Shown here piece by piece: positions 16,446 to 25,025 of a stretch of 64,000 nt of DNA. This DNA is from Actinocorallia aurantiaca (GTDB taxonomy: Bacteria; Actinomycetota; Actinomycetes; Streptosporangiales; Streptosporangiaceae). Position 1 is the stretch's first letter. Each line of letters starts with the position of its first letter. Under the pieces are notes generated by a model. That model was not told where the DNA came from and searched no databases. It saw only the letters and a list, made by a program, of their open reading frames with translations. The translations under genes and the position numbers were made by a program. The stretch covers positions 452,404-516,403 of the forward strand of contig NZ_BAAATZ010000029.1 of the NCBI RefSeq assembly GCF_039533685.1, written 5' to 3'.

Positions 16446-17249
16446 CTATCGCTCGGCTCCCGCGACCAGGGTGCGCAGCGTCCCGGCGAGGGCGCTGTGC
16501 GAAGGGTCGATCCGGGGAATCACGTGACGGCGCGGCCACGGATTGGGCACGCACCCGTACAGGGAGATGCTCTGCTGGACCATGACGGGGGCGGGGCGTC
16601 CCGGGGCGGGGCAGGTGCGGTGGCCGTGGCCGAGGGCGTGGCCGACCTCGTGGTTGATGAGGTATTCGCGGTAGGTGGCCAGGTCGCCTCCGTAGGAGGC
16701 GGCGCCGCGGGCCCAGCGGGCGGCGTTGATGACGGCTCGGCTGCCCTCCCAGCACGACAGGCGCAGCCCGACGTCCAGGGGGCGGCAGCGGTCGCGGGCG
16801 TGGGCGGGGCTGGTGAGGGAGACGCGCAGGTCGGCGGGTTCGCGGTCCACGCGCAGGAAGCCGGTGGGCCAGCCGCGCGGGTCGGTGAGGATGCGGTGGA
16901 CGTCGCGGGCGAACTCCCCGGTGGTGAAGGGCAGTCCTTTCTCGACTTCGACGAGGTAGCGGGTGGTGAGGTGGCGGTGGTGGCGGGGCGCGTCGGTTCC
17001 GGGGGCCAGGAGGTAGCGGCCCGAGGCGCGGACGGGGACGGTCCGGGGCGCGGGCTGCAGGCGCCCGTTGACGACCAGCGGCCTGGCGGGCCGTTTCCCG
17101 GCGGCGGAGGGCTTGGGGGCGGGCAGCGGTTTCGGGACGGGCGCGGCGCGGGTGATGAGGGCGAGGGTGACGGCCGAGGTCAGCACGACGGCCAGCGCGG
17201 TGCCGGCGTGGTGCCGTGTGCGGGAGGGGGTCCGTCTGTGTGAGCCCAT
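16446..17249 (-). CDS. DUF3152 secreted/anchored zinc-metalloprotease-like protein
   Basis: A 267-residue protein with a basic N-terminus and one membrane/signal segment (TALAVVLTSAVTLALITRAA, residues about 17-36), a Pro/Lys-rich linker, and an extracytoplasmic DUF3152 domain. That domain carries a zincin-type motif, YLINHEVGHALGHGH near residue 196, with metal-binding histidines and a catalytic glutamate. The family is common in actinobacteria and is inferred to be a cell-surface metallopeptidase; no substrate is known. It is convergent with DUF5701. Confidence 0.85.
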   Translation of the reverse strand: MGSHRRTPSRTRHHAGTALAVVLTSAVTLALITRAAPVPKPLPAPKPSAAGKRPARPLVVNGRLQPAPRTVPVRASGRYLLAPGTDAPRHHRHLTTRYLVEVEKGLPFTTGEFARDVHRILTDPRGWPTGFLRVDREPADLRVSLTSPAHARDRCRPLDVGLRLSCWEGSRAVINAARWARGAASYGGDLATYREYLINHEVGHALGHGHRTCPAPGRPAPVMVQQSISLYGCVPNPWPRRHVIPRIDPSHSALAGTLRTLVAGAER

Positions 17250-17412
17250 ATCCGTACGGTAACCGCTCCATCTCCGTGGGTGATGAAAGGTTGGTGTTTA
17301 TGGACCGTCTCCTGGTGTTCGGTGAGTGGGGGGCGGCGGTCCGCGGAAGAGGGGAAGTGTCAGGGGCGAGGGGTAGCGTTACCGCGGACGGGGCGGGTTC
17401 GCGGAGGCAGGG

Positions 17413-18522
17413 GTGAGGTTCATGGGAGAGGTGCTGAGTGCTCGCGCGCTCGGGAGGGCGACGCTGGCGCGGCAGCTGCTGCTGGAGCGCGCCGAGGTGG
17501 GCGTGGCGGAGGCGGTGGCGCGTATCGGCGGGCTGCAGGCGCAGACGCCGCATTCGTGGTATTTCGCGTTGTGGTCGCGGGTGTCGGGCTTCGATCCGCA
17601 GGACGCCGCGGGGCTGCTGGAGAAGCGGGAGCTGGTGCGCGTCGCGCTGATGCGCGGGACGATCCACCTGGTGACGGCCGACGACTGCCTGGCCTGGCGT
17701 CCCCTGCACGACGACTTCATCTTCCGCGTCACCCGCAGCGCGTTCGGCCGACATTGGAAGAACGTCGACCTGGACGCGGTCGCCGAGGCGGGCCGGGAGC
17801 TGCTGGAGGCCGGGGCGCTGACGTTCGCCGATCTCGGCCGCGAGCTGCACGCCCGCTTCCCCGACGGCACCCCTCAGGCGCTCTCCCAGCTGGTGCGCGC
17901 CAGGCTTCCGCTGGTGCAGGTGCCGCCGCGCGGCCTGTGGGGCCGCAGCGGCCCGGTCGCCCACACCACCGCCGAGCACTGGCTGGGCTCCCCCCTGGCG
18001 TCCGAGCCGTCGCTGGAGGACTTCATCGCCCGTTATCTGGCGGCGTTCGGGCCCGCCACCGCCAAGGACGTGCAGGCCCACTGCGGTCTGACCCGCCTGC
18101 GCGAGGTCCTGGACCGGATGGGGCTGCGCACCTTCCGCACCGAGGACGGCCAGACCCTCTACGACCTGCCCGACGCCCCTCGCCCGCCGGAGGACGTCCC
18201 GGCGCCCGTCCGCTTCCTGCCCGACTTCGACAACCTGTTCATCTCCTTCGCCGACCGTTCGCGCACCGGTGTGCTGGACCCGGCGCAGACCGCCCGCGCC
18301 TGGCCGCCGCACGGCCACATCCCCGGCACCGTCCTGGTCGACGGCACCGTCGGCGCCACCTGGTCGCCCTCCCGGGCCCGCGGCACCGCCGGCCTGACCA
18401 TCACGCCCTTCTCTCCCCTGCCCGCGCACGCCCGCGACGCCATCGCCGACGAGGCCGCGTCCCTGCTCCGTCTCCTGGCCCCCGGCGACACCCACGACCT
18501 GGTCTTCACCGACCCCTGGTGA
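17413..18522 (+). CDS. Winged-helix DNA-binding protein of the YcaQ/AlkX (HTH_42) family
   Basis: A 369-residue protein of the HTH_42 (DUF1006) family, which includes the DNA interstrand crosslink glycosylases AlkX/YcaQ and many uncharacterised actinobacterial proteins. The N-terminus LSARALGRATLARQLLLERAEVGVAEAVARIGGLQAQTPHSWYFALWSR is typical. The mid region GTIHLVTADDCLAWRPL and C-terminal RFLPDFDNLFISFADRS follow the family. I do not see the QXQ/QYD-type catalytic motif of confirmed glycosylases clearly, so activity is unproven. GTG at 17413 (GGAGG five bases upstream) and ATG at 17422 are both plausible starts. Confidence 0.82.
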   Translation: MRFMGEVLSARALGRATLARQLLLERAEVGVAEAVARIGGLQAQTPHSWYFALWSRVSGFDPQDAAGLLEKRELVRVALMRGTIHLVTADDCLAWRPLHDDFIFRVTRSAFGRHWKNVDLDAVAEAGRELLEAGALTFADLGRELHARFPDGTPQALSQLVRARLPLVQVPPRGLWGRSGPVAHTTAEHWLGSPLASEPSLEDFIARYLAAFGPATAKDVQAHCGLTRLREVLDRMGLRTFRTEDGQTLYDLPDAPRPPEDVPAPVRFLPDFDNLFISFADRSRTGVLDPAQTARAWPPHGHIPGTVLVDGTVGATWSPSRARGTAGLTITPFSPLPAHARDAIADEAASLLRLLAPGDTHDLVFTDPW

Positions 18523-18640
18523 GGTCTCCCGGCCAGGGCCGGTACCCGTCCGTGCCGTAAGAAAAGTCGCAGGAAATCCGGAAGATCGTGAAATGCTCGC
18601 CGGAACGGGAGCTGGTTCCGTGATGCGAGGGGGCGGGTCG

Positions 18641-19492
18641 ATGACGGCGGGAACGTTTCACATCGGGGGCGAGCGTGCCGTGGGGAGGCTCGGGTTCGGG
18701 GCGATGCACCTGCGCCCGGAGTCCCCGGCCGAGCGCGAGTCCTGCGTCGCGGTGGCGCGGCGCGCCGTCGAGCTGGGGGTGACGCTGATCGACACCGCGC
18801 ACCTGTACGGGTGGGGCGCCAACGAGGAGCTGCTGGCAGAGGCCCTGTACCCGTATCCGCAGGAGCTGCTCGTCGCGACGAAGGTCGGGGTGGCGCCGCC
18901 GGCGGACGGGCGCGAGGCGGACCTGTGCGGGCGGCCGGAGTTCCTGCGCGAGCAGGTCGAGGAGGGCCTGCGCCGGTTGCGGGTGGACCGGCTGGAGCTG
19001 CTCCAGCTGCACCGCGTCGACCCGAAGGTGCCGCTGGCCGACCAGGTGGGGACGCTGGCCGAGCTCCGGGCCGAAGGCAAGATCGTGCACATCGGCCTGT
19101 CGGAGGTCACCGTCGCCCAGCTGGAGGAGGCGCGCGGGATCGTCGAGGTGGCCAGCGTGCAGAACCGCTACAACGTGCTCGACCGCGAGTACGAGGACGT
19201 GCTGGAGGCGTGCGAGGCCGCGGGGATCGCCTTCCTGCCCTGGCGGCCCGTCAACCCGGCCGCCTCCCTGGGCGCGCGGGAGGTCGCCGCCGTCGCCGCC
19301 GAGGCGGGCGCCGCGCCGGCGCAGGTCGCGCTGGCCTGGCTGCTGGCCCGCTCCCCCGTCGTGCTCCCCATCCCCGGCACCACCAGGATCGCCCACCTGG
19401 AGCAGAACGTCGCCGCGGCCGACCTGCGCCTGAGCGACGAGCAGTACGCCCGCCTCGACCGGCTGGCCGCCGCCCGCCCGGCGAGCACCTGA
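18641..19492 (+). CDS. Aldo/keto reductase
   Basis: A 283-residue NADPH-dependent aldo/keto reductase with a TIM barrel. The catalytic tetrad is visible: Asp in TLIDTAHLYGWG, Tyr in LYGWG, Lys in LLVATKVG, and His in LLQLHRVDPKVP. The C-terminal cofactor segment is VVLPIPGTTRIAHLEQNVAAADLRL. I chose the ATG at 18641 (MTAGTFHIGGERAVGRLGFGAMHL), the normal family start, preceded by GAGGGGG; two ATG/GTG codons upstream are less likely. Substrate unknown, monocistronic. Confidence 0.9.
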   Translation: MTAGTFHIGGERAVGRLGFGAMHLRPESPAERESCVAVARRAVELGVTLIDTAHLYGWGANEELLAEALYPYPQELLVATKVGVAPPADGREADLCGRPEFLREQVEEGLRRLRVDRLELLQLHRVDPKVPLADQVGTLAELRAEGKIVHIGLSEVTVAQLEEARGIVEVASVQNRYNVLDREYEDVLEACEAAGIAFLPWRPVNPAASLGAREVAAVAAEAGAAPAQVALAWLLARSPVVLPIPGTTRIAHLEQNVAAADLRLSDEQYARLDRLAAARPAST

Positions 19493-19656
19493 CGGCGGAG
19501 CGGCCGGTGTGGGCGCCGGGAGACGATCCGGCGGAGGAGTAGGCGCGTACGGCCTCTGCCGGGTCGGCGAAGGCGTCCAAGCACTCGACGAGCGCCGCCA
19601 CGTCTTCGAGTGACCGGTCCACCCCGTGCGCGATGGCGGGCGGCTGCCGGGCCGGT

Positions 19657-19687
19657 TTGACCTTCAAGCTGGTCGAACGCCCACAAT
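19657..19687 (+). promoter_or_regulatory. MerR-type promoter with a 19-bp spacer, likely leaderless
   Basis: TTGACC (19657-19662) and CACAAT (19682-19687) are separated by exactly 19 bp, the over-long spacing typical of MerR-activated promoters. A dyad GACC/GGTC (19659-19662 and 19671-19674) lies in the spacer. Transcription would start at about 19694-19695, which is the A of the ATG. Confidence 0.55.
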
Positions 19688-19694
19688 CACGTCC

Positions 19695-20987
19695 ATGGAC
19701 GACGGCGATGGGCTGATGAGCATCGGGGTGTTCGCGCGGCGGGTGGGACTGGCGCCGAGCGCGCTGCGGTTCTACGGCGACTGCGGGCTGCTGCGCCCGG
19801 CTCGCGTGGACGAGGTGACGGGCTACCGGTACTACGCGCCGGAGCAGGAGGACCGTGCGGTGCTGGTGCGGCGGCTGCGGGACGCGGGAATGCCGCTGCC
19901 CGAGGCCTCGGTGGTGCTCGACGGCTCGAAGGAGGAGGCGCGGGCCGTCCTGGAGCGGCATGCGCGCAGGACCCGGGAGTCGGCGAAGGCCGCCCGGACG
20001 GTGATCGAGGAGCTCCTGCGCGGCCTCGCGCACGGGCGGGACACGGCGGTCGCGCGCATAGGCGGAGCCGAGCTGGCGGGCGCCGTCCGGCAGGTCGCGG
20101 CGGCGGTGGCGGGCGGGGAGACCCGGGAGGAGTTCCCCGTGCTGGGCTGCGTCCTGCTGGAGGTCGGCGGACAGGAGGTGCGCCTGGTCGCCACGGACCG
20201 CTACCGCCTGTCCGTGCGCACGCTGCGGGCCCGTTCGGCCTCCGGCGGCACGCTCCGGACACCGGTCCCCGTAGAGGAGATGCACAGGGCCGCCTCCTGG
20301 GCGCTCCCCCTGGACGAACTCGAGATCGAGACGGACGGACGGGACGTGTGGCTGCTCGACACCTCCGAACGGCCCGATCCCCCGGGACCGCCCGGCTCTC
20401 CCGCGCTGTCCGGCTCCCCCGCACCGCATGGCGCCTGCGGCTCTCGCGGGGTCCGCGGGCCGGACGGCGTCTCGGAACAGCGTGACGGCTCGGGGTGGCT
20501 TGACGGCTCTGCGGGGATCGGCGGTCTCGGGCCTGGGGATGCCTCCGGCCGGTATGGCGCCGCGTCCGGACCGTGTGGCGGTTCCGGGCGGTGGAAGCTG
20601 CGCACCGCCGAGGGGACGTTTCCCTCCTACCAGATGATCCTGGACGGGCTGCCGCCTGTCCGGCACCGCGTCATCGTCGCCCGTGCGGCGCTGGTCGCCG
20701 TACTCGGCGAACAGGGTGCGCAGGGCCCGTTCCCGCTGAGCACCGGCGGGGGCGGACTGGCGGTCGGCGGGCCGGGACCGGCCGGGACCGAGCTGCCCGC
20801 CGTGTGCACGGGGCCGCCTCTGCGGATCGCCTTCGACCCGGCGGTCCTGCTGCCCGCGCTTGAGGCGAGCGTGGGGCCTGACGTGCTGCTGGAGGTCTCC
20901 TCCCCCGACGCGCCCGTCGTGGTCCGCTCCGCCGACCAGGGCAGCTTCACCACCCTGGTCATGCCCGTCCTGTCCCCTTCCGCCTGA
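19695..20987 (+). CDS. MerR regulator fused to a DNA sliding-clamp (DnaN-like) domain
   Basis: A 430-residue fusion. Residues about 8-78 are a MerR HTH (LMSIGVFARRVGLAPSALRFYGDCGLLRP, GYRYYAPEQ) followed by a dimerisation coiled coil to about 125. From about 135 to the end it resembles domains 2 and 3 of the DNA polymerase III beta clamp: FPVLGCVLLEVGG, VRLVATDRYRLSV (compare VATDGHRLAV in E. coli DnaN), GTFPSYQMIL (compare GRFPDYRRVL), LRIAFDPAVLLPALEA, and the C-terminal TLVMPVL (compare VVMPMRL). Domain 1 of the clamp is absent. A Gly/Pro/Ser low-complexity stretch (about 225-295) splits the clamp half. The ATG at 19695 coincides with the predicted transcript start. Function is not established. 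Confidence 0.82.
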   Translation: MDDGDGLMSIGVFARRVGLAPSALRFYGDCGLLRPARVDEVTGYRYYAPEQEDRAVLVRRLRDAGMPLPEASVVLDGSKEEARAVLERHARRTRESAKAARTVIEELLRGLAHGRDTAVARIGGAELAGAVRQVAAAVAGGETREEFPVLGCVLLEVGGQEVRLVATDRYRLSVRTLRARSASGGTLRTPVPVEEMHRAASWALPLDELEIETDGRDVWLLDTSERPDPPGPPGSPALSGSPAPHGACGSRGVRGPDGVSEQRDGSGWLDGSAGIGGLGPGDASGRYGAASGPCGGSGRWKLRTAEGTFPSYQMILDGLPPVRHRVIVARAALVAVLGEQGAQGPFPLSTGGGGLAVGGPGPAGTELPAVCTGPPLRIAFDPAVLLPALEASVGPDVLLEVSSPDAPVVVRSADQGSFTTLVMPVLSPSA

Positions 20988-21038
20988 TCCGTCCCGCAGC
21001 CCGGCTCCTCAGTCGGGAACGAAACCGAAAGTCAGAGT

Positions 21039-21683
21039 ATGAATCCCGATAACCCCGTCGTCGTACTGTGCTCCCAGGGCATGCAGGCCGAGGCCGAAGG
21101 CCGTGACGCCGACGCGCGCGCCCTCTTCCTGCGTGCGTGGGAGAGCGCCTCGGACGACTACGAGGCCTGCGTCGCCGCCCACTACCTCGCCCGCCACCAG
21201 CCGACTCCCCACGACACCCTGCACTGGAACCGGGAGTGCCTGGAGCGTGCGGACCGGGTGGGCGACGACCGCGTCAAGGGCTTCTACGCCTCCCTGCACC
21301 TGAACATGGCCAGAGCCCATCGGGATCTCGGCTCCCCCGGCCCGGCGCGCGAGCACTTCGGCCTGGCCGCGGCCCGCCTGCGTGACGTCCCCGAGGGCCA
21401 GTACGCCGACTGGATCCGCCTGGCGGCCGCCGAGGGCCTGCGCTCCACCGGCGGCCTCGCCCCTCATCCCGCCGACGGCCCGCTGGCCTCCCTGCTGGAC
21501 CGCCTGTGCGAGCTCCGCGACCTCAGGTCCCTGGCCCTGATCCTGCCCGCTCACCTCGGTGACCTGGGCACGCCCGATGACGGGCTCCGCCTGACCACGG
21601 CCCTGCACATGCTCCACGCTTCCCGCGCCCTCCCCGCCCCTGAGCAGGAGCTCCTCCGCCGGGCCGTCACCGCCTCCACCTGA
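21039..21683 (+). CDS. TPR-like helical protein, next to the MerR-clamp gene
   Basis: A 214-residue all-helical protein with tetratricopeptide-like repeats: QGMQAEAEGRDADARALFLRAWESASDDYEACVAAHYLAR, DTLHWNRECLERADRVGDDRVKGFYASLHLNMARAHRDLGSPGPAREHFGLAAARL, and a C-terminal helical bundle. There is no signal peptide or membrane segment. It starts 52 bp after the MerR-clamp stop in the same direction, so co-transcription is likely. The TPR surface suggests a protein-protein adaptor, but no partner is known. Confidence 0.78.
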   Translation: MNPDNPVVVLCSQGMQAEAEGRDADARALFLRAWESASDDYEACVAAHYLARHQPTPHDTLHWNRECLERADRVGDDRVKGFYASLHLNMARAHRDLGSPGPAREHFGLAAARLRDVPEGQYADWIRLAAAEGLRSTGGLAPHPADGPLASLLDRLCELRDLRSLALILPAHLGDLGTPDDGLRLTTALHMLHASRALPAPEQELLRRAVTAST

Positions 21684-21737
21684 CCCCAATCTCGGGCAGG
21701 AGATGCCCCTCGCGGTCGTGGCCACCGGAATCCCGGC

Positions 21738-22316
21738 TCAGGCGCGCGGGCCGGCGCCGTGCAGCAGGGTGTCGATGATGCGGGCGGCGAGGGCGTCCGG
21801 GTCGGCGCCGTCCGCGTTGCCGTGCAGGGACTCCCCGATGAGCGCGTAGTAGACCCGGCGCACCCAGTCGAGGTCGGCCGCTTGGTCGATGAGCTTGTCG
21901 GCCTGGGCCCGCTTCAGCACGGCGATGCAGCGGCGGTTGATGTCCTGCTGGAGGACGGCGGCCTCGCTGTCGGGGCCTGCCGGCAGTCCCAGGGCGAACG
22001 TCCAGGCGCTCTTGACCTGGAGCACATTGGCCGTGATCCGGTGCATCGCCACCAGCGGCGGCGCGGTGTCCGGCCTGCCGTCGTCCACCGCCTGGGCCAG
22101 CTGGCGGGCCGCGGACGACGCCAGCGCCTCGATCAGCGCCTGCCGGTTGGCGAAGCGCCGGTGGATCGTCGTCCGGGCCACTCCCGCGGCCGCGGCGATC
22201 TGCTCCATGGAGGCGCCGGGATCTTCGGCGAGCACCCGCTCGGCCGCCTCCAGGACCGCGCGCACGCTGCGCTCCGCGTCCGCTCTCAACGGCCGTGCCG
22301 CTGTCTCGCCCATCAT
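21738..22316 (-). CDS. TetR family regulator, divergent from an SDR gene
   Basis: A 192-residue TetR/AcrR repressor: RSVRAVLEAAERVLAEDPGASMEQIAAAAGVARTTIHRRFANRQALIEAL is the HTH domain (residues about 16-65), and the remainder is a helical ligand domain. It is divergent from the short-chain dehydrogenase at 22456. The 139-bp space between them holds inverted repeats that are probable operators, so autoregulation and control of the SDR gene are inferred. Confidence 0.88.
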   Translation of the reverse strand: MMGETAARPLRADAERSVRAVLEAAERVLAEDPGASMEQIAAAAGVARTTIHRRFANRQALIEALASSAARQLAQAVDDGRPDTAPPLVAMHRITANVLQVKSAWTFALGLPAGPDSEAAVLQQDINRRCIAVLKRAQADKLIDQAADLDWVRRVYYALIGESLHGNADGADPDALAARIIDTLLHGAGPRA

Positions 22317-22336
22317 GCCTCCTGCTTAGACCATCT

Positions 22337-22417
22337 ATCCAGGAAAACAATACTCCCTGGATGCAAAGTCAGCTCTAATTGCATCATGACTGTTGCATTT
22401 TCTTGAGGTACTAGTAC
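22337..22417. promoter_or_regulatory. Divergent operator region (TetR/SDR)
   Basis: ATCCAGG (22337-22343) and CCTGGAT (22356-22362) form a 7-bp inverted repeat with a 12-bp AT-rich spacer. A perfect palindrome GTACTAGTAC lies at 22408-22417, just before the SDR gene. The first is the better TetR operator candidate. Confidence 0.5.
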
Positions 22418-22455
22418 TCTCTCCTCCCAGTTGCCATCGTCTGAAGGAGAAACTC

Positions 22456-23274
22456 GTGCACAGCACCGCCCTCATCACCGGAGCGTCGTCCGGCCTCGGT
22501 GCGGAGTTCGCCGCGCAGCTCGCCGCCCAGGGGCACGATCTGATCCTGGTGGCGCGGTCCGGCGACCGGCTCGCCGCCCTCGCCGAGCGCCTGATCGCCG
22601 AGCACGGCGTCCGCGCCCATGTGCTGGTCCAGGACCTCGCCGAGCCGGACGCGGCCCGCCGCGTCGCCGACCGGCTGGCCTCCCGCGGCCTGAGCGTCGA
22701 TCTGCTGGTCAACAACGCGGGCTTCGGCACCTGCGGCCGCTTCGAGGAGATATCCGGGGCCCGCGACCACGACCAGCTGATGGTCAACGTCGTCGCGCTC
22801 GTCGACCTCACCCACGAACTGCTGCCCGGCATGCTGGAGCGCGGCCGCGGCTCGGTCGTCAACGTCGCGTCCAACGCCGGCTTCCAGCCCTCCCCGTACT
22901 TCGCCGTCTACGGTGCGTCCAAGGCCTTCGTGCTGAACTTCGGGCTCGCCCTGCGCCAGGAGTACCGCAAGCGCGGCATCCGCGTGCTCACCCTGTGCCC
23001 CGGTCCGGTCGAGACCGCCTTCTTCGACGTCATCGGCACCCGCCGGGCGGCCGTGACCGGCTCCATGACCACCCCGGAGCCCGTCGTACGGGCCGCTCTG
23101 CGCGCGCTGGAGCGCGACCGCGGCTACGTCACCCCCGGACTCGGCAACACCCTGGCCGCACACCTGACGCCCCGCCGCCCCCGGACCGTGGTCGCCGCCA
23201 TCGCCGAACGCATCACCCGCAAGGTCCTGACCCCGTCGGCCGACGCCTCGGCGATGCGGGAGCGCACCGCATGA
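22456..23274 (+). CDS. Short-chain dehydrogenase/reductase (classical SDR)
   Basis: A 272-residue Rossmann-fold oxidoreductase of the DltE-like SDR group. Cofactor motif TALITGASSGLGAEFA is at residues 4-19, the NNAG motif in LLVNNAGFGTCG near 90, catalytic Ser in VVNVASNAGF, and YxxxK in YGASK near 155. The GTG start at 22456 has AAGGAGA five bases upstream, and a longer upstream frame has no family match. The stop overlaps an ATG (ATGA) that once led into a transporter gene now reduced to a relic. Confidence 0.9.
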   Translation: MHSTALITGASSGLGAEFAAQLAAQGHDLILVARSGDRLAALAERLIAEHGVRAHVLVQDLAEPDAARRVADRLASRGLSVDLLVNNAGFGTCGRFEEISGARDHDQLMVNVVALVDLTHELLPGMLERGRGSVVNVASNAGFQPSPYFAVYGASKAFVLNFGLALRQEYRKRGIRVLTLCPGPVETAFFDVIGTRRAAVTGSMTTPEPVVRAALRALERDRGYVTPGLGNTLAAHLTPRRPRTVVAAIAERITRKVLTPSADASAMRERTA

Positions 23275-23600
23275 GATCCTTTCCAGCCCCCCTCGCCGCG
23301 GCCTCGGCAGCCTCGCCCTGGACGGCACGGCCGCCCTGCGGCTGCCCACATCCGGCGAAGCGGCCGCCTTCGGCTACCTCGGTGCGATCGTCACCGCGGC
23401 CGCCTTCTTCCTCTGGTACGACGCGCTGCGCCGCCTCGGCGCCGACCGTGCGGGCCTCTTCGCCGGCCTCGTACCCGTAGGCGCGCTGCTCGCCACCGTC
23501 GCGCTCGGCCTCGGCCAGGCGGGCCCCGCCGATGTCACCGGTGCGCTGCTCGTCGCGGCAGGCGTCGTCCTCGGCCTCCGGCGGCCGGGCCGCGACGGCC
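23271..23600 (+). pseudogene. EamA/DMT transporter relic (C-terminal part)
   Basis: In the frame containing 23297, codons read LDGTAALRLPTSGEAAAFGYL, then AIVTAAAFFLWYDALRRLGA and VPVGALLATVALGLGQAGPAD, ending in VVLGLR. This is the last three or four membrane helices of a drug/metabolite (EamA) transporter, normally about 290 residues. The N-terminal two thirds are missing. The ATG at 23271 that overlaps the SDR stop is in another frame, so no intact product is made. Downstream the frame stays open but loses similarity after about 23590. Confidence 0.7.
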
Positions 23601-23744
23601 GAGGAGCACACCGTCCCCAACAAACAGTCGGCGAGCCGACGGCTGGGGGGGGTCACGGCCGGCACCGCAGAATGCCTGATGGGCGATTTGGATATGCGCT
23701 GAAGGGGCCACCGGTGCACCCGCACACCTCGGCTGGTACGGCAA

Positions 23745-23781
23745 ACGCTCGTACGCCCGGGATTCCCGGGCGTACGAGCGT
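23745..23781. terminator. Perfect 17-bp inverted repeat, bidirectional terminator
   Basis: Arms ACGCTCGTACGCCCGGG (23745-23761) and CCCGGGCGTACGAGCGT (23765-23781) with an ATT loop. It lies between the + strand transporter relic and the convergent azlD, so it probably terminates both directions. Confidence 0.75.
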
Positions 23782-23882
23782 CACGCACGTCGGGTACGGG
23801 TCTCCTCCAGCACCGCACGCCCGGCTACGGCCAACAGCGTCAGGGGCGGAGGCGGTTCTGGGAGCGACGCGCGGGTGGAGGG

Positions 23883-24203
23883 TCAGGGAATGCCGCACAG
23901 GCGCAGGAGGGCGGTGGTGGCGGCCGCGGTGAGGACGACGACGGGGAAGGGGGCGCGGCGCAGGGCCAGCGCGGCGGCGGCGAGGACTCCGGCGGGGCGG
24001 GACCATCCGGCGAAGTCCTGGTTCTCGGTGAGGGCGGAGGTGGCCACGAGCGCCAGGAGGAGGACGGTGGTGGCCGCGGCCAGGGGGCGTGTGAGCCTGT
24101 CGGCGGGGCCGAGGCGTTCGTGCAGGAGGGGGCCGGCCAGGCGGAAGGCGTAGGTTCCGGCGGCCAGCAGGAGGATCGCGGTCATCGGCAGTGTCGCGGT
24201 CAT
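23883..24203 (-). CDS. azlD: AzlD-family branched-chain amino acid exporter subunit
   Basis: A 106-residue membrane protein with four hydrophobic segments: PMTAILLLAAGTYAFRLAGPLL, RPLAAATTVLLLALVATSAL, AGVLAAAALALRRAPFPVVVLTAAATTALLRL. GTYAFRLAGPLL is the AzlD signature. With AzlC it forms a branched-chain amino acid (or analogue) exporter. Its ATG overlaps the azlC stop by four bases (24200-24203), and no further gene follows in the operon. Confidence 0.9.
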   Translation of the reverse strand: MTATLPMTAILLLAAGTYAFRLAGPLLHERLGPADRLTRPLAAATTVLLLALVATSALTENQDFAGWSRPAGVLAAAALALRRAPFPVVVLTAAATTALLRLCGIP

Positions 24204-25018
24204 GGTGCTGCCTCCGGGGGTGTGCGGATGTGCGCGTCGTCTTGTTCGTCGTGCCGTTGGCCGGTGTGTTCCCGGTGCTCCTCGGGGCGGTGTTCCGTTC
24301 CGGTGGGCGCCTTGGCCGAAGGATCGTCGGAGTCGTGGTGGCGGGTGGTGCGGGTGAGGATCAGGAAGGGGACGAGCGCCAGGAGGGACAGCAGGACGGG
24401 GGCGCCGGGGGGCAGGAAGGGGGTGGCGGCCACGGCGATGAGGGCGCCGAGCAGGGCGGTGCGGCGGGTGGGGCGGTCGGCCAGGGCGGGCAGGAGCAGG
24501 GCCAGGAGGACGGCGGGGAAGGCCGCGTCCAGGCCGAGGGCGTTGACGTCGCCGATGGCGTGGGCGGCCAGGGCGCCCAGCGCGACGGAGGCGTTCCATA
24601 CGACGAACAGGGCCGTCCCGCACAGCCAGTAGGTCGCGCGGCGGCGGGCGGGGTCTTCGTGGCGCAGGGTGAAGGCGATGGTCTCGTCGGTCATGAGGTG
24701 GGAGCCCAGGAGGCGGGCCCAGCGGGGGCCGGACAGGACGTCGGCGACGGCCAGCCCGAAGGGCAGGTGGCGGGCGTTGAGGATCAGGCCGGTGGTGACG
24801 GCGGCCAGCGGCGCGCCTCCGGCGAGGGCGACGCCGATGGCGGCGAACTGGGCTCCTCCGGCGAACACCAGCAGGGACATGGCGACCGGTACCCACAGGG
24901 GCAGGCCGCCGGAGACGGCGAGGGCGCCGAAGGACGCGCCGACCAGGGCGTCGGCGACGCAGACCAGGGCGATGTCGCGGAGGGTCGCCCGACCGGGTGT
25001 TCGCCAGAACGAACTCAT
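24200..25018 (-). CDS. azlC: AzlC-family branched-chain amino acid exporter subunit
   Basis: A 272-residue polytopic protein of the AzlC family. Typical segments are ATLRDIALVCVADALVGASFGALAVSGGLPLWVPVAMSLLVFAGGAQFAAIG, LNARHLPFGLAVADVL and GSHLMTDETIAFTL. The last 40 residues are hydrophilic and His/Asp/Glu-rich (RTTRHHDSDDPSAK to the end), an unusual tail that could bind metal or act as a cytoplasmic sensor. I chose the ATG at 25018, a likely leaderless start; GTG 25024 is the alternative. It is divergent from an XRE-cupin regulator. Confidence 0.9.
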   Translation of the reverse strand: MSSFWRTPGRATLRDIALVCVADALVGASFGALAVSGGLPLWVPVAMSLLVFAGGAQFAAIGVALAGGAPLAAVTTGLILNARHLPFGLAVADVLSGPRWARLLGSHLMTDETIAFTLRHEDPARRRATYWLCGTALFVVWNASVALGALAAHAIGDVNALGLDAAFPAVLLALLLPALADRPTRRTALLGALIAVAATPFLPPGAPVLLSLLALVPFLILTRTTRHHDSDDPSAKAPTGTEHRPEEHREHTGQRHDEQDDAHIRTPPEAAP

Positions 25019-25025
25019 GTCCACT

